A DNA stretch of 64,000 nucleotides from Glycomyces artemisiae (GCF_003002955.1 NZ_PVTJ01000006.1:124001-188000), one strand, 5' to 3'. Shown: positions 7,494-15,906, counted from the first letter of the stretch. The notes: generated by a model from the sequence alone, not told the origin. Numbers and translations are program-made.

Positions 7494-9932
7494 TCAGTCG
7501 TTGATCGCGCGCAGCACGGGCTTCGACGTGAGGGCGGCCGTGAGTGCCGCTGATGCCGCGATGGCCTCGCTGGTCACGGTGAACACGGCCTCCTCGCCGG
7601 GGATGAGCGTGAGGAGCGCCTTGTCGACCGTCGCAGCCGGGTCGAGACGGTCGGGGAAGAGACACAGGTCGCGCAGGACGGTCTCGGCGGTGACCTTCAC
7701 TTCGACGCCGCCGGGGACGGGCCTGGTCTCGGCCGTGAACTCGGCGGTCGGCCAGTCCATGTCCTTGTCCTCCTTGGTGAACCAGGTCGCACGCGGGAAG
7801 TCCTCGCGGCCGGTCACCAGGAACTCGCCGGGCTTGGGGGCGACCTCGCCGGTGAGGACGAGTTCGGCGGTGTCGCGCGCCGCGACGCCGATCGTCAGGA
7901 GCGCGCGGCCGTTGATGCGGCCCTGCGGCGTGCACTTCCAGAAGCCCACGACCGAGCCCCACGGCTTGTCGGAGTCGTTGACGAGCACCAGTTTCACGCC
8001 GTCGCCTTCGGGCTGGAACGTGGCGATCCGGTCGGCGTAGGCGTCCTTGAGGGCGTACCAGAGCGGCTTGAGGCGCTCCTCGCCGTCGATCGCGGCCCAC
8101 GAGGTCACCGGCCAGCAGTCGTTGAGCTGCCACACGACCGATCCGGTGCAGTACGGCTGGAGCGAGCGGAAGTGCTCGATGCCGAGGCGCACGGCCCTGG
8201 CCTGGTTCACCTGCGTGAAGTACAGCCAGTCGTCGAAGTCGCGCACGGGCGGCAGGTGCGCGTCGAGGCCGCGCTGGAGCTTCGCCTGGCCGTCGGCGGC
8301 CTTCTGGTGCCACAGCATGTTCGGGGTCTCGGCCCGGAGCGGCTCGTCGGTCGTCATGCGCCGCACCGTGGCCCACGTCGGCGGCGCCTGGTAGCCGAAC
8401 TCGGCGACGAACCGCGGCCTCCAGTCCCGGTAGTGCGCGTAGTCCTCCCGGTTCCACACGTCCCAGATGTGGACCGACCCGTGTGCCTGCTCGTTCGGGT
8501 GCAGTTCGCGCGCACCGGAGTAGGGGCTGCCGGGCCAGTACGGGCGGGTGCCGTCCACTTCGGAGACGAGCTTCGGGAGCAGGTCGTGGTAGTACCCGGC
8601 GCCCCAGGTCAGATCGCCGAGCGGCTCCTGCCAGTCCCAGTCGTGCCAGCCCCAGATGTTCTCGTTGTTGCCCGTCCACGTCACCAGGCTCGGGTGCGGG
8701 GCGAGGCGGGCGAGGTTGTCGCGGGCCTCGGCCTCGGCCTCGGACCAGAACGGCTCCTCCTCCGGGTAAGCGGCGCAGGCGAACAGGAAGTCCTGGCCGA
8801 CCATGAGGCCGAGTTCGTCGCAGAGGCGGTAGAAGTCCTCGGACTCGTAGACCCCGCCGCCCCACACGCGGAGGTAGTCGATCCCGGCCGCGACGGCCTG
8901 GCGCAGCCGCCGCTCGATCCGCGCCGGGTCGATGCGGCCGAACAGGGCCTCGTCGGGGATCCAGTTGACGCCCTTGACCCACACGGGGCGGCCGTTGATC
9001 TTCAGCTGGTAGGGGCGGCCGTCCTCGTCGGGCTCGGTGTCGAGTTCGACCTTGCGGAAGCCGATCCGGTGCGACCAGGAGTCGAGTTCCTCGCCGCCCG
9101 AGCGCAGCGACACGGCGGCGTCGTAGAGGAACTGGGCGCCGCGGTTGTGCGGCCACCACGCGCGCGGGTTCGGGACCTCGACGCGGGCCCGCGCGGCCCC
9201 CGTGCCCGCCGGGACGCGCACGGTCGTGGTCTGATCGCCTGCGGTGCAGACGAGTTCGAGGTCCGCGTCCCCGGCGCGCTGGAGGTCCACCGCGAACTCG
9301 ACGACGCCCTTGACGGCGCCGTCGGCCACCTCGATCGACACGTGCGGCACGACCTCGGCGAGCCGCGCGGTCCGCCACGTCTCCAGCCGCACCGGCCGCC
9401 AGATCCCGACGCCCGCGAGGTTCGGGCCCCAGTCCCAGCCGAAGTTGCACGCGGCCTTGCGGATGAAGTTCCCCGGCTCCGGGTACGCGTTCGGCCGGTC
9501 CCCCAGGCGCTCGCGCTGCGCCTCCGCGTACGTGTACGGCGCGGTGAACGCCACTTCGAGTTCGTTGGCGCCCTCGCGGATCGCGGTGCGGGCGTCGAAG
9601 CGGTAGCGGCGGTGCATGTTCGCGGTCTCGCCTACGACGGCGCCGTTGAGCGAGACGCGCGCGACCGTGTCGAGCCCGTCGAACGCCAGGTCCACCCCGT
9701 CCCAGTCCCCGCCCTCGAAATCGAAGCTGGTCCGGTAGGTCCAGTCGTGCCGGCCGACCCAGGCGAGCTCCTGCTCCGCCCGGTCGGTGTACGGGTCGCC
9801 GACGAGGCCCGCGGCTAGGAGGTCCGAGACCACCTCCCCGGGCACCGCCGCCGGGATCGCGGTGACGGCGAGCGGCGCCCCGGGGTCCCCGGTGACGGTC
9901 CAGCCTTCGTGCAGGGTTCGCTTGGCGCTCAA
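7494..9932 (-). CDS. Beta-mannosidase, glycoside hydrolase family 2
   Basis: Removes terminal beta-mannose from manno-oligosaccharides; no signal peptide, so cytosolic. The 812-residue protein has the GH2 layout: sugar-binding jelly roll (about 10-190), immunoglobulin-like sandwich (190-300), then the TIM barrel. Likely acid/base is Glu424 in WTGNNENIW, and nucleophile is Glu511 in FVAEFGYQAPPTW; the NNEN form of the first motif is characteristic of beta-mannosidases rather than galactosidases. I choose the TTG at 9930-9932 because AGGAG lies five bases before it and the product begins exactly at the family N-terminus; upstream in-frame codons are unrelated. It sits beside a LacI regulator and a secreted mannanase. 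Confidence 0.92.
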   Translation of the reverse strand: MSAKRTLHEGWTVTGDPGAPLAVTAIPAAVPGEVVSDLLAAGLVGDPYTDRAEQELAWVGRHDWTYRTSFDFEGGDWDGVDLAFDGLDTVARVSLNGAVVGETANMHRRYRFDARTAIREGANELEVAFTAPYTYAEAQRERLGDRPNAYPEPGNFIRKAACNFGWDWGPNLAGVGIWRPVRLETWRTARLAEVVPHVSIEVADGAVKGVVEFAVDLQRAGDADLELVCTAGDQTTTVRVPAGTGAARARVEVPNPRAWWPHNRGAQFLYDAAVSLRSGGEELDSWSHRIGFRKVELDTEPDEDGRPYQLKINGRPVWVKGVNWIPDEALFGRIDPARIERRLRQAVAAGIDYLRVWGGGVYESEDFYRLCDELGLMVGQDFLFACAAYPEEEPFWSEAEAEARDNLARLAPHPSLVTWTGNNENIWGWHDWDWQEPLGDLTWGAGYYHDLLPKLVSEVDGTRPYWPGSPYSGARELHPNEQAHGSVHIWDVWNREDYAHYRDWRPRFVAEFGYQAPPTWATVRRMTTDEPLRAETPNMLWHQKAADGQAKLQRGLDAHLPPVRDFDDWLYFTQVNQARAVRLGIEHFRSLQPYCTGSVVWQLNDCWPVTSWAAIDGEERLKPLWYALKDAYADRIATFQPEGDGVKLVLVNDSDKPWGSVVGFWKCTPQGRINGRALLTIGVAARDTAELVLTGEVAPKPGEFLVTGREDFPRATWFTKEDKDMDWPTAEFTAETRPVPGGVEVKVTAETVLRDLCLFPDRLDPAATVDKALLTLIPGEEAVFTVTSEAIAASAALTAALTSKPVLRAIND

Positions 9933-10224
9933 TGAAGCTCCTAGTCCTATGCCTTGATTCCGGAGAGGGCGTTGCCGTTGGCGGCGCGCTCGTGAACGAG
10001 AAGAGCACGACAGTCGGCAGCGTAGCTCGCGCCTGCTCCGGCTGAACCGCGTAAGCGCCCCGGACCGGCGCGCCCGCACGGACCCGGTCGGTCCGTTGAC
10101 GCCGCCGCGGCCGGTTTGAAATGATGCATGTCGATACATTGAAGAACTCGGCTGAACCGGTTCACCGCCGCCGGGCGCTCCAGCCCCCCGGCAGCCGCCC
10201 CGATCACCCCCGAGAGGACCGCCG
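9933..10224. other. Divergent control region between beta-mannosidase and LacI genes
   Basis: The 292-bp gap between two divergent starts carries an operator-like palindrome at 10153-10164 and a matching half-site (GCTGAACCG) at 10041-10049. I found no confident -35/-10 pair on either strand. No short coding frame is convincing. Confidence 0.5.
10153..10164. promoter_or_regulatory. LacI-family operator palindrome TGAACCGGTTCA
   Basis: Perfect 12-bp palindrome with a central CG, the shape bound by LacI-family dimers. It lies 60 bp upstream of the lacI-type start. A one-change copy lies before the mannanase (11347-11358) and a half-site nearer the mannosidase (10043-10048). Confidence 0.7.
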
Positions 10225-11256
10225 ATGACCAGGCGCGTGACCATCGCCGACATCGCCGCCGCGGCGGGCGTGTCGAAGGGCGCGGTGTCCTACGCGCTCA
10301 ACGGCAGGCCCGGGGTCTCCGCGGCCACCCGCGCGAAGATCCTGGCGATCGCCGCCGAAATGGGCTTCGTGCCCAACCGGGCCGCCCGGTCGCTGTCGGT
10401 GTCCTCGGCGCAGGCGGTCGGCATCGCGCTGCGCCGCTCGGCCCGCACGCTCGGCATCGAGCCGTACTTCATGGAGCTCATCAGCGGCATCGAGGCGACG
10501 CTCTCGGCCGGGTCGTTCGGCCTGACGCTCCAGATCGTCGACACCGTCGAGGAGGAGCTGGAGGTCTACCGGCGCTGGTGGGCCGAGCGCCGCGTCGACG
10601 GGGTCCTCATGTGCGACGTCGGCACCGAGGACCGGCGGCTCGACTTCGTGGCCGACCTGGGGCTGCCCGCGGTGGCCGTGGGCGGGCCGATCGAGGGCGC
10701 GCGACTCCCGGCGGTCTGGCACGACGACGCCGAGCCGTGCCGCGAGATCCTGGGGTACCTGCACGCCTTGGGCCACAGGCGGATCGCGCGGGTCGCCGGG
10801 TTCGCGCACCTGCTGCACACCGGGATCCGCGACAACGCCTACGCCGAGACCGCGGCCGGGCTGGGCCTGGAGTCGATGGAGACGTTCCACAGCGACTACA
10901 CCGGCGAGCAGGGCGCGCGCATCACCAGGCGGCTGCTGTCCTCGGCCGGGCGCCCCACCGCGGTCATCTACGACAACGACGTCATGGCCGTGGCCGGACT
11001 CGGCGTCGCGCACGAACTCGGCATCGACGTCCCCGGGCGCCTGTCCATCGTGGCGTGGGACGACTCGCCGCTGTGCCGCCTCACCCACCCCGCGCTCACG
11101 TCCCTGACCCGCGACATCAGCGCCTACGGCTCGCAGTGCGCCGAGGCGCTCCTGTCGGTCATCGGCGCCGAACCGGACGCCGACCGCACTTTCTCGGTTC
11201 AGTGCCTGCCCGCACAGCTCTCCCCGCGCGCCTCCACCGGACCGGCGCGGGCCTGA
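10225..11256 (+). CDS. LacI-family transcriptional regulator, likely of mannan use
   Basis: 343-residue repressor with an N-terminal helix-turn-helix (VTIADIAAAAGVSKGAVSYAL, about residues 4-24, with the hinge helix NRAARSLSV near 55). A periplasmic-binding-protein-like sugar-sensing domain follows, with the conserved ending VPGRLSIVAWDDSP and TSLTRD. Start is the ATG after a GAGAGG ribosome site. It lies between the divergent beta-mannosidase and the downstream mannanase, and near-identical operators precede the regulator and mannanase. The inferred role is repression relieved by a manno-oligosaccharide. Confidence 0.9.
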   Translation: MTRRVTIADIAAAAGVSKGAVSYALNGRPGVSAATRAKILAIAAEMGFVPNRAARSLSVSSAQAVGIALRRSARTLGIEPYFMELISGIEATLSAGSFGLTLQIVDTVEEELEVYRRWWAERRVDGVLMCDVGTEDRRLDFVADLGLPAVAVGGPIEGARLPAVWHDDAEPCREILGYLHALGHRRIARVAGFAHLLHTGIRDNAYAETAAGLGLESMETFHSDYTGEQGARITRRLLSSAGRPTAVIYDNDVMAVAGLGVAHELGIDVPGRLSIVAWDDSPLCRLTHPALTSLTRDISAYGSQCAEALLSVIGAEPDADRTFSVQCLPAQLSPRASTGPARA

Positions 11257-11346
11257 CGCCGCATCCGGCATCGCCGCTGCAAGGGGAAATCCGAAGCACG
11301 TCTTGAACCCCATCAATATTTATGGTTCTCTATGTGAAGGTCGGTC

Positions 11347-11358
11347 TGAACCGATTCA
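11347..11358. promoter_or_regulatory. LacI-family operator TGAACCGATTCA before mannanase
   Basis: Same palindrome as at 10153-10164 with one base changed, 31 bp upstream of the mannanase ATG, in an AT-richer leader. A repressor bound here would block transcription or early elongation. Confidence 0.65.
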
Positions 11359-11389
11359 CCTCTCACCCGAACCTACAGATGGGATCACC

Positions 11390-12778
11390 ATGGAACACGG
11401 CACGACCGACGCCGCCCCGGCACGGCGTCGGATGCGCAGATGGCTCATGGCCGTACTGGCCGCGACAGCGCTCGCCTTCGGCGGGCTGTGGCAGCTCGTC
11501 CCGGCGGGCGCCCAGCAGGGCGGCTTCTCGATCGACGGCACGCAGCTCATCGACGCGAACGGCAACCCGTTCATCATGCGCGGCACCTCCCACCCCGACG
11601 TCTGGTACGAAGGCGAGTTCGCCAGCTACGGCGAGATCTCCGACCTCGGCGCGAACACCGTCCGCGTCGTCCTCGGCTCCGGCCAGCGCAACTGGGGCGT
11701 CTCCACCGCAGCGCGGGTCCAGCAGATCGTCGACGAGTGCAAGGCGCAGCGCTTGATCTGCATGCTCGAAGTCCACGACACCACCGGCTACGGCGAGGAG
11801 TCGGGCGCGGCCACCCTGGATCAGGCCGTGACCTTCTGGCAGGGCCTGTTCAGCGTGCTCGACGGCGAGGAGGCGTACGTCCTCATCAACATCGGCAACG
11901 AGCCGGTCGGCAACACCAACCCGCAGCAGTGGACGCAGCAGACCGTGGACGCGATCGAGCGGATGCGATCCATCGGCTTCGAGCACACGCTCGTCGTCGA
12001 CGCCCCGAACTGGGGCCAGGACTGGCAGAACGTCATGCGCGACAACGCGGAGACCGTCGCGGCCGCGGACGAGGACGGCAACACGCTGTTCTCGATCCAC
12101 ATGTACGCGGTCTACTCGAACCCGCAGACGGTCATCGACTACTTCGACGCGTTCGAGGAGATGAACCTCCCGCTCATCGTCGGCGAGTACGGCGACACCT
12201 TCCAGGGCCAGACGGTCGCGTGGGAGACGATCCAGTCGGAGGCGCAGGCCCGCGGCATCGGGTGGCTGGCGTGGTCCTACTCGGGCAACACCGGCGGCGA
12301 CCTCGACCAGACCACCAGCTTCAACCCGTCGGCGCTGACGACGTGGGGCCAGCGAGTCTTCACCTCCGCGAACGGCATCCAGAACACGGCCGAGCGGGCC
12401 ACGGTCTTCGGCGACGACCCGGACCCGACCGACCCGACCACCTCGCCTTCGGAGAACCCGACCACCGGCGGGCCCTCGGACGGCGACTGCACGGCCGTGA
12501 TCGGCGTGGTCAGCGACTGGGGCTCGGGCTGGCAGGGCAAGGTCACGGTGACCGCCACCGGCGCGGCCCTGGACGGCTGGCGGCTCACCTGGACGTGGGC
12601 CGGCTCGACCCGGATCACGTCCTCGTGGAACGCCGCGATCACCAGCTCCGGCGCGGGCGTCACCGCCTCCGACGTGGGCTGGAACGGCACGGTCGCCTCG
12701 GGGCAGAGCCGCGAGGTGTTCGGCTTCATCGGGTCCGCCCCGGCGGCGACGCCGACGGTGACCTGCGAGGCGATCTAG
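11390..12778 (+). CDS. Secreted endo-beta-1,4-mannanase, GH5 (subfamily 8-like) with CBM2
   Basis: 462-residue exported polysaccharide hydrolase. It has a basic N-terminus and signal peptide ending near residue 41, then a GH5 barrel (about 44-335) with acid/base Glu171 in INIGNEP and nucleophile Glu266 in LIVGEYGD. The LEVHDTTGYGE stretch resembles GH5_8 mannanases. A Thr/Pro/Ser linker leads to a C-terminal CBM2 (about 370-462) with a terminal cysteine pair and exposed tryptophans for crystalline-polysaccharide binding. An endoglucanase activity cannot be excluded from sequence alone, but the neighbouring beta-mannosidase and shared operator favour mannan. Start at ATG 11390; the ribosome site is weak. 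Confidence 0.88.
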   Translation: MEHGTTDAAPARRRMRRWLMAVLAATALAFGGLWQLVPAGAQQGGFSIDGTQLIDANGNPFIMRGTSHPDVWYEGEFASYGEISDLGANTVRVVLGSGQRNWGVSTAARVQQIVDECKAQRLICMLEVHDTTGYGEESGAATLDQAVTFWQGLFSVLDGEEAYVLINIGNEPVGNTNPQQWTQQTVDAIERMRSIGFEHTLVVDAPNWGQDWQNVMRDNAETVAAADEDGNTLFSIHMYAVYSNPQTVIDYFDAFEEMNLPLIVGEYGDTFQGQTVAWETIQSEAQARGIGWLAWSYSGNTGGDLDQTTSFNPSALTTWGQRVFTSANGIQNTAERATVFGDDPDPTDPTTSPSENPTTGGPSDGDCTAVIGVVSDWGSGWQGKVTVTATGAALDGWRLTWTWAGSTRITSSWNAAITSSGAGVTASDVGWNGTVASGQSREVFGFIGSAPAATPTVTCEAI

Positions 12779-12820
12779 GTCATTTCCCAGTTCCGGCATC
12801 ACCTAGTGCAATGAACGGCG

Positions 12821-12852
12821 GAGGCCGCCGGACCCTGCGGTCCGGCGGCCTC
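12821..12852. terminator. Perfect 14-bp hairpin terminator
   Basis: GAGGCCGCCGGACC and its complement at 12821-12834 and 12839-12852 with a CTGC loop. It lies between the convergent mannanase and the small basic protein gene, so it can act both ways. Confidence 0.85.
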
Positions 12853-12872
12853 TGCTTCGCTTCTGAATGAAC

Positions 12873-13070
12873 TCAGCCGTTCTTGGTCGGGAGCTGGAAC
12901 TTGCCCACCCCGCCCTTCGGCATCTGCGAGCGGACCTTCGACTTCTTGTCGCCGATCGACTGGTGCCCGGCCTTGCCGGCCTTCTTGCCGCGGGCCAGCG
13001 CCCGGCGCTCCTCGCGGTTGAGCGGCGCGTCGTCGGCGGCGTCCTGCTGCGGTTCGGGAGTTTCAGTCAT
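12873..13070 (-). CDS. Small basic protein of unknown function
   Basis: A 65-residue protein with an ATG at 13068-13070 preceded by an AAGGGGAT ribosome site. The first 17 residues are acidic and polar. The rest is strongly basic (REERRALARGKKAGKAG, then KKSKVR and a KGGVGKFQ ending) and may contact nucleic acid (inference). No cysteines, no membrane segment. I do not recognise a named family; frame statistics and the ribosome site support it as a real gene. Confidence 0.65.
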   Translation of the reverse strand: MTETPEPQQDAADDAPLNREERRALARGKKAGKAGHQSIGDKKSKVRSQMPKGGVGKFQLPTKNG

Positions 13071-13376
13071 GCGGATCCCCTTCTCGGGTCGAGCTTGAAG
13101 AGACGTGAGCGCGAAACGGAGCGTTGCTCGACGTCTCATGGCCTGGCTTCCAGCGGAAGCCGCACTCATCGTGGTCGGCCGGTCGGCGCTCGCGCCCACA
13201 GCGGCCGTATCTCTTCTAAAGGATCATGCCGCTCACTCTAGCGCCCTCCCGCCGCGGACACAACGCCCTTTCCGCCCGCGCCCGCGGTGACTACGCTCTT
13301 GGCCTCGTCTTCCTTGCGAAAGATTGTCCTTCATCACTGAAGGGCGTTTCCTGTTTCATGGACGGTCGCCTCGGCG
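13071..13376. other. Intergenic region with tnpB right end
   Basis: 306 bp between the small basic protein and the tnpB remnant. The first 200 bp show no convincing gene or RNA. The part near 13290-13376 should hold the right end of the IS200/IS605-type element, including the hairpin at 13328-13343. Confidence 0.45.
13328..13343 (-). repeat. Subterminal hairpin, likely right end of IS200/IS605-type element
   Basis: CCTTCA-TCAC-TGAAGG: six-base-pair stem with a four-base loop, 34 bp downstream of the tnpB stop. IS200/IS605-group elements carry such subterminal hairpins recognised by TnpA. In TnpB systems the guide (omega) RNA spans this end. No TnpA gene is present. Confidence 0.5.
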
Positions 13377-14129
13377 CTAGGAGCGCTTCGGTCTGACACC
13401 GCCTCCGCAGGCTGCAACCGCCAGCCCGGCGGCCAGAATGTTCATTGCGGCATTGACATCCCGGTCCTCGACGTTTCCGCACGCCTTGTCGGTGCAGCGG
13501 AAGACCCGGACTCCGAGCGGCATGGAGGCCCTGGTGGAGCCGCATGCAGCGCAGGTCCGGGAAGACGGGAGGAACCGGTCGACCGCGACGAGCTCGCGCC
13601 CGTACCACTCGCATTTGTACTCCAGCAGCCGACGGAACGTCGCCCACGAAGCATCGGCGATCGCCCTGGCCAGCTTGCGGTTGCCCAGCATGCCACGCAC
13701 GTTCAGGTCTTCGACGCAGATCACTTGGTTTTCGCGAACCAGTCGAGTGGTGAGCTTGTGCATGGCATCGAGGCGCCGGTCCGCGATCCGCGCATGCGCA
13801 CGGGCGAGTTTCAGCCGTGCCTTCTGATAGTTCTTGCTGCCCTTCTGTTTGCGCGTCAGGTCCCGCTGACGGGACTTGACGCGCTGCCGATCAGTGCGCT
13901 CATGGCGCGGGTTGGATATCTTCTCACCGGTGGAGAACGTGAGCAGGCTCGTCAAACCTGCGTCGACGCCGATCGCCTCGCTGCGCCCGGGAAGCGCAGG
14001 GATGACCTCTTCGATCCGGATAGACACGAACCATCGGCCTGCACTGTCGCGGGAGACGGTCACCATGGAGGGCACCGCTCCCTCAGGCAAAGGCCGAGAC
14101 CATCGGATGGACAGCGGGGTCGCGTGTTG
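13377..14129 (-). pseudogene. 5'-truncated TnpB (IS605 OrfB-type RNA-guided nuclease)
   Basis: About 250 codons encode only the C-terminal part of a TnpB protein (full length is usually 370-400). Present are the RuvC-I aspartate in GVDAGLTSL, the RuvC-II glutamate in VEDLNVRGML, the four-cysteine zinc ribbon (CAACGS and CTDKACG) and the RuvC-III aspartate in EDRDVNAAMN. The N-terminal guide/target-binding half is missing: similarity begins at about TPLSIRWSRPLPEGA, close to the start of the neighbouring transglutaminase-like gene. No normal start codon with a ribosome site is seen; a TTG at 14088-14090 is the first candidate. Probably a decayed insertion, though the catalytic residues are intact. 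Confidence 0.8.
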
Positions 14130-14179
14130 AATTTCAGGCCGGGTTGACTGGGTACAGCAGGATACGGAATCCTCGGGGC

Positions 14180-15421
14180 ATGGCTTCCGCTACGAACTCG
14201 TCCAAGCTCGCGCGCGTCCGCACCGTCGCGCAGGACGCGATGCGCGGCGCGCGGTGGTGGACGCTCCTCGACCTGGAGAAGACGCTGCGCGCGGACGCGG
14301 AGTTCTGGCGGGACCTCTGGGCGCCCTCGCTCGCGATCGCGGCCCACAAGGTGGGGCTCAAGGGCGCGCGGGCGACGCTCGACGAGGCGATCGACGCCGG
14401 GTTCCACCAGACGGACCTGTTCGAGCCGGAGCTGTCGGCGGCGTTCGGGAAGGACCCGGACTGGGCGCGGGTCCTGGAGCGCGCCAAGGCGAACGTCCCG
14501 GCGCCGCCGCTGCGGATCACCGCGTGGCCCGAGCCGGGGGCGGGCTCGCCGCTGCGCCTGGACCGCATCGAGGCGCACCGGGAGGGCCAGCTCGCGTCCC
14601 GGCTCCCGCGGCCGCGGGAGGGCGCGTGGCAGACCGCGCGGGACCTGCTGGCGTGGACGTCGGCGCTGTGGCGGCACGCGAACGCGCGGATCAACGCGGG
14701 CGACGCGGTCGACGTGCTGGAGCAGGTCGCGCTCGGCGCGCGGTACTCGTGCGTGGAGTACTCGATCGTGCTCGCGCAGGGCCTGAACGCGCTGCGCATC
14801 CCGGCGCGGCGGGTGTGGCTGCGGCGCGGGGACTACCACGACGGGGTCGGGCAGGGGCACGCCGTCGCGGAGGCGTGGATCGACGACCTGGACCGGTGGG
14901 TGCTCCTGGACGGGCAGCACGGCGCGTACTGGGCCGACGAGGACGGGCGGCCGCTGAGCCTCCCCGAGCTCCAGGCCCGCGAGCGGCCCGCGCGGCCCGT
15001 GCACGTGGGGCCGCGGCAGGCGATCCAGGATCCGGCGCTGTGGTGGGCGTACTTCGCGCACGCGTCGGTGACGGGCGCGGCGTGGGCGCCCGAGGGGTTC
15101 GTGCCGGTGTTCCAGGAGGGCGGGGTGCTGCCGACCGAGCGGCTGCTGCGCGAGTCCGCAGGGGCGTACCCGCGGCTGTCGGACGTCGCGGTCGGCGTGG
15201 TCGCCCAGGACGGCGCGCCCGCGGTGCGGATCAGGCCCGAGCACCCGTACGCGGTCGGCAGCGTGTGGAACGGCGAGCCGATCACCGCGCCTCCGAAGGA
15301 CGTCGAGCGGCGGTTCACGCGGGCCCTGGACCGCGAGCCCGGCGAGTACAAGGCGGACTTGGCGGCGCTGACGCCTTACGGGCCCTTGGCGAGTCGCGAG
15401 ATCAGGTGGACCGCGGCCTGA
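14180..15421 (+). CDS. Transglutaminase-like superfamily protein
   Basis: 413-residue cytosolic protein with a papain-like transglutaminase core: Cys in ARYSCVEYS, His in GQGHAVAEAW and Asp in WVLLDGQHG. The order and spacing match a catalytic triad. The first 170 residues are helical and Arg/Ala-rich; the C-terminal third has no recognised domain. Start is the ATG at 14180; a TTGACT at 14144 lies upstream and could be a -35 element, but no clear -10 follows. The truncated tnpB begins only about 50 bp upstream on the other strand, so the insertion may have disturbed the original promoter. Substrate and role unknown. Confidence 0.75.
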   Translation: MASATNSSKLARVRTVAQDAMRGARWWTLLDLEKTLRADAEFWRDLWAPSLAIAAHKVGLKGARATLDEAIDAGFHQTDLFEPELSAAFGKDPDWARVLERAKANVPAPPLRITAWPEPGAGSPLRLDRIEAHREGQLASRLPRPREGAWQTARDLLAWTSALWRHANARINAGDAVDVLEQVALGARYSCVEYSIVLAQGLNALRIPARRVWLRRGDYHDGVGQGHAVAEAWIDDLDRWVLLDGQHGAYWADEDGRPLSLPELQARERPARPVHVGPRQAIQDPALWWAYFAHASVTGAAWAPEGFVPVFQEGGVLPTERLLRESAGAYPRLSDVAVGVVAQDGAPAVRIRPEHPYAVGSVWNGEPITAPPKDVERRFTRALDREPGEYKADLAALTPYGPLASREIRWTAA

Positions 15422-15489
15422 CGGCCGCGACGCACGTCACGACCCGATCGGGGGACGGCGCGGGCCCGGAATGTCGGTCCGGGTCGGGA

Positions 15490-15514
15490 GGGTGGGAGGT
15501 AGAACTACCCACCC
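15490..15514 (+). terminator. Possible terminator after the transglutaminase-like gene
   Basis: Imperfect hairpin: GGGTGGGAGGTAG pairs with CTACCCACCC around an AA loop (one small bulge), 69 bp past the stop. No U-tract. Confidence 0.4.
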
Positions 15515-15661
15515 AGCGGGTGGGCAGGGCCCGCCCCGCCGTCGCACGCGCCGTCGCGGCCGATCTCCTCGCCCGCCTGGTCCGCCCCCGGCCCCGTTGC
15601 CGGACGGTTTCGCGAGCGGAACGATCCGAAGTATTCTCTAGTATTCCGATGGGATTACTGC

Positions 15662-15667
15662 TATCTT
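15662..15667 (+). promoter_or_regulatory. Candidate -10 element of the leader-peptide transcript
   Basis: TATCTT lies six bases before the ATG at 15674, suggesting a leaderless mRNA starting at the leader peptide. The surrounding 15630-15670 stretch is AT-richer than the flanks. A clear -35 is not visible. Confidence 0.45.
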
Positions 15668-15673
15668 CGAGTC

Positions 15674-15748
15674 ATGAAGCCCGCCGACGCACTCGCACAG
15701 CGGCGCGAAGTCGACCAGATGCGCGTCGCCAGCGCCCTCTGTCGCTGA
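15674..15748 (+). CDS. Putative Cys-containing leader peptide (24 aa)
   Basis: A 24-residue frame ending ...RREVDQMRVASALCR-stop. Its second half matches the actinobacterial putative leader peptide family, whose core resembles RRHVDLxRVASALC and which usually precedes sulfur and cysteine genes. Known mycobacterial examples act as cysteine-responsive attenuators (established for those genes, not for this one). Here the near-terminal Cys codon is followed by one Arg codon, and the stop lies five bases before an 11-bp hairpin. The next gene, 158 bp further on, encodes a vanadium-haloperoxidase-like protein rather than a sulfur-assimilation enzyme. Probably leaderless. Confidence 0.6.
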   Translation: MKPADALAQRREVDQMRVASALCR

Positions 15749-15753
15749 GACCT

Positions 15754-15806
15754 CCGCCGGTCCGCGCCAGGCCGTTCCTCCCCTGCGACGCCTCCCGGAC
15801 CGGCGG
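15754..15806 (+). promoter_or_regulatory. Long hairpin after the leader peptide, attenuator candidate
   Basis: CCGCCGGTCCG at 15754-15764 pairs perfectly with CGGACCGGCGG at 15796-15806 across a 31-base loop, starting five bases after the leader stop codon. A ribosome paused near the Cys codon would cover the first arm, so the structure could couple translation of the leader to expression of the downstream gene (inference). Confidence 0.45.
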
Positions 15807-15906
15807 GCCACTCCCTTTCTTTCGGCGCCGATCCAGCCGCTGCGGATCGTCCGCGCCCCGAATCACCGTTCCCCGCCTTCAATCCCACCGCACCGCAAGG
15901 AGACCC

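Noticed and set aside
9933-10253. ATG-started N-terminal extension of the beta-mannosidase
   Set aside because: The added 107 residues are unlike GH2 proteins and cross the operator; the TTG at 9932 has an ideal ribosome site and family N-terminus.
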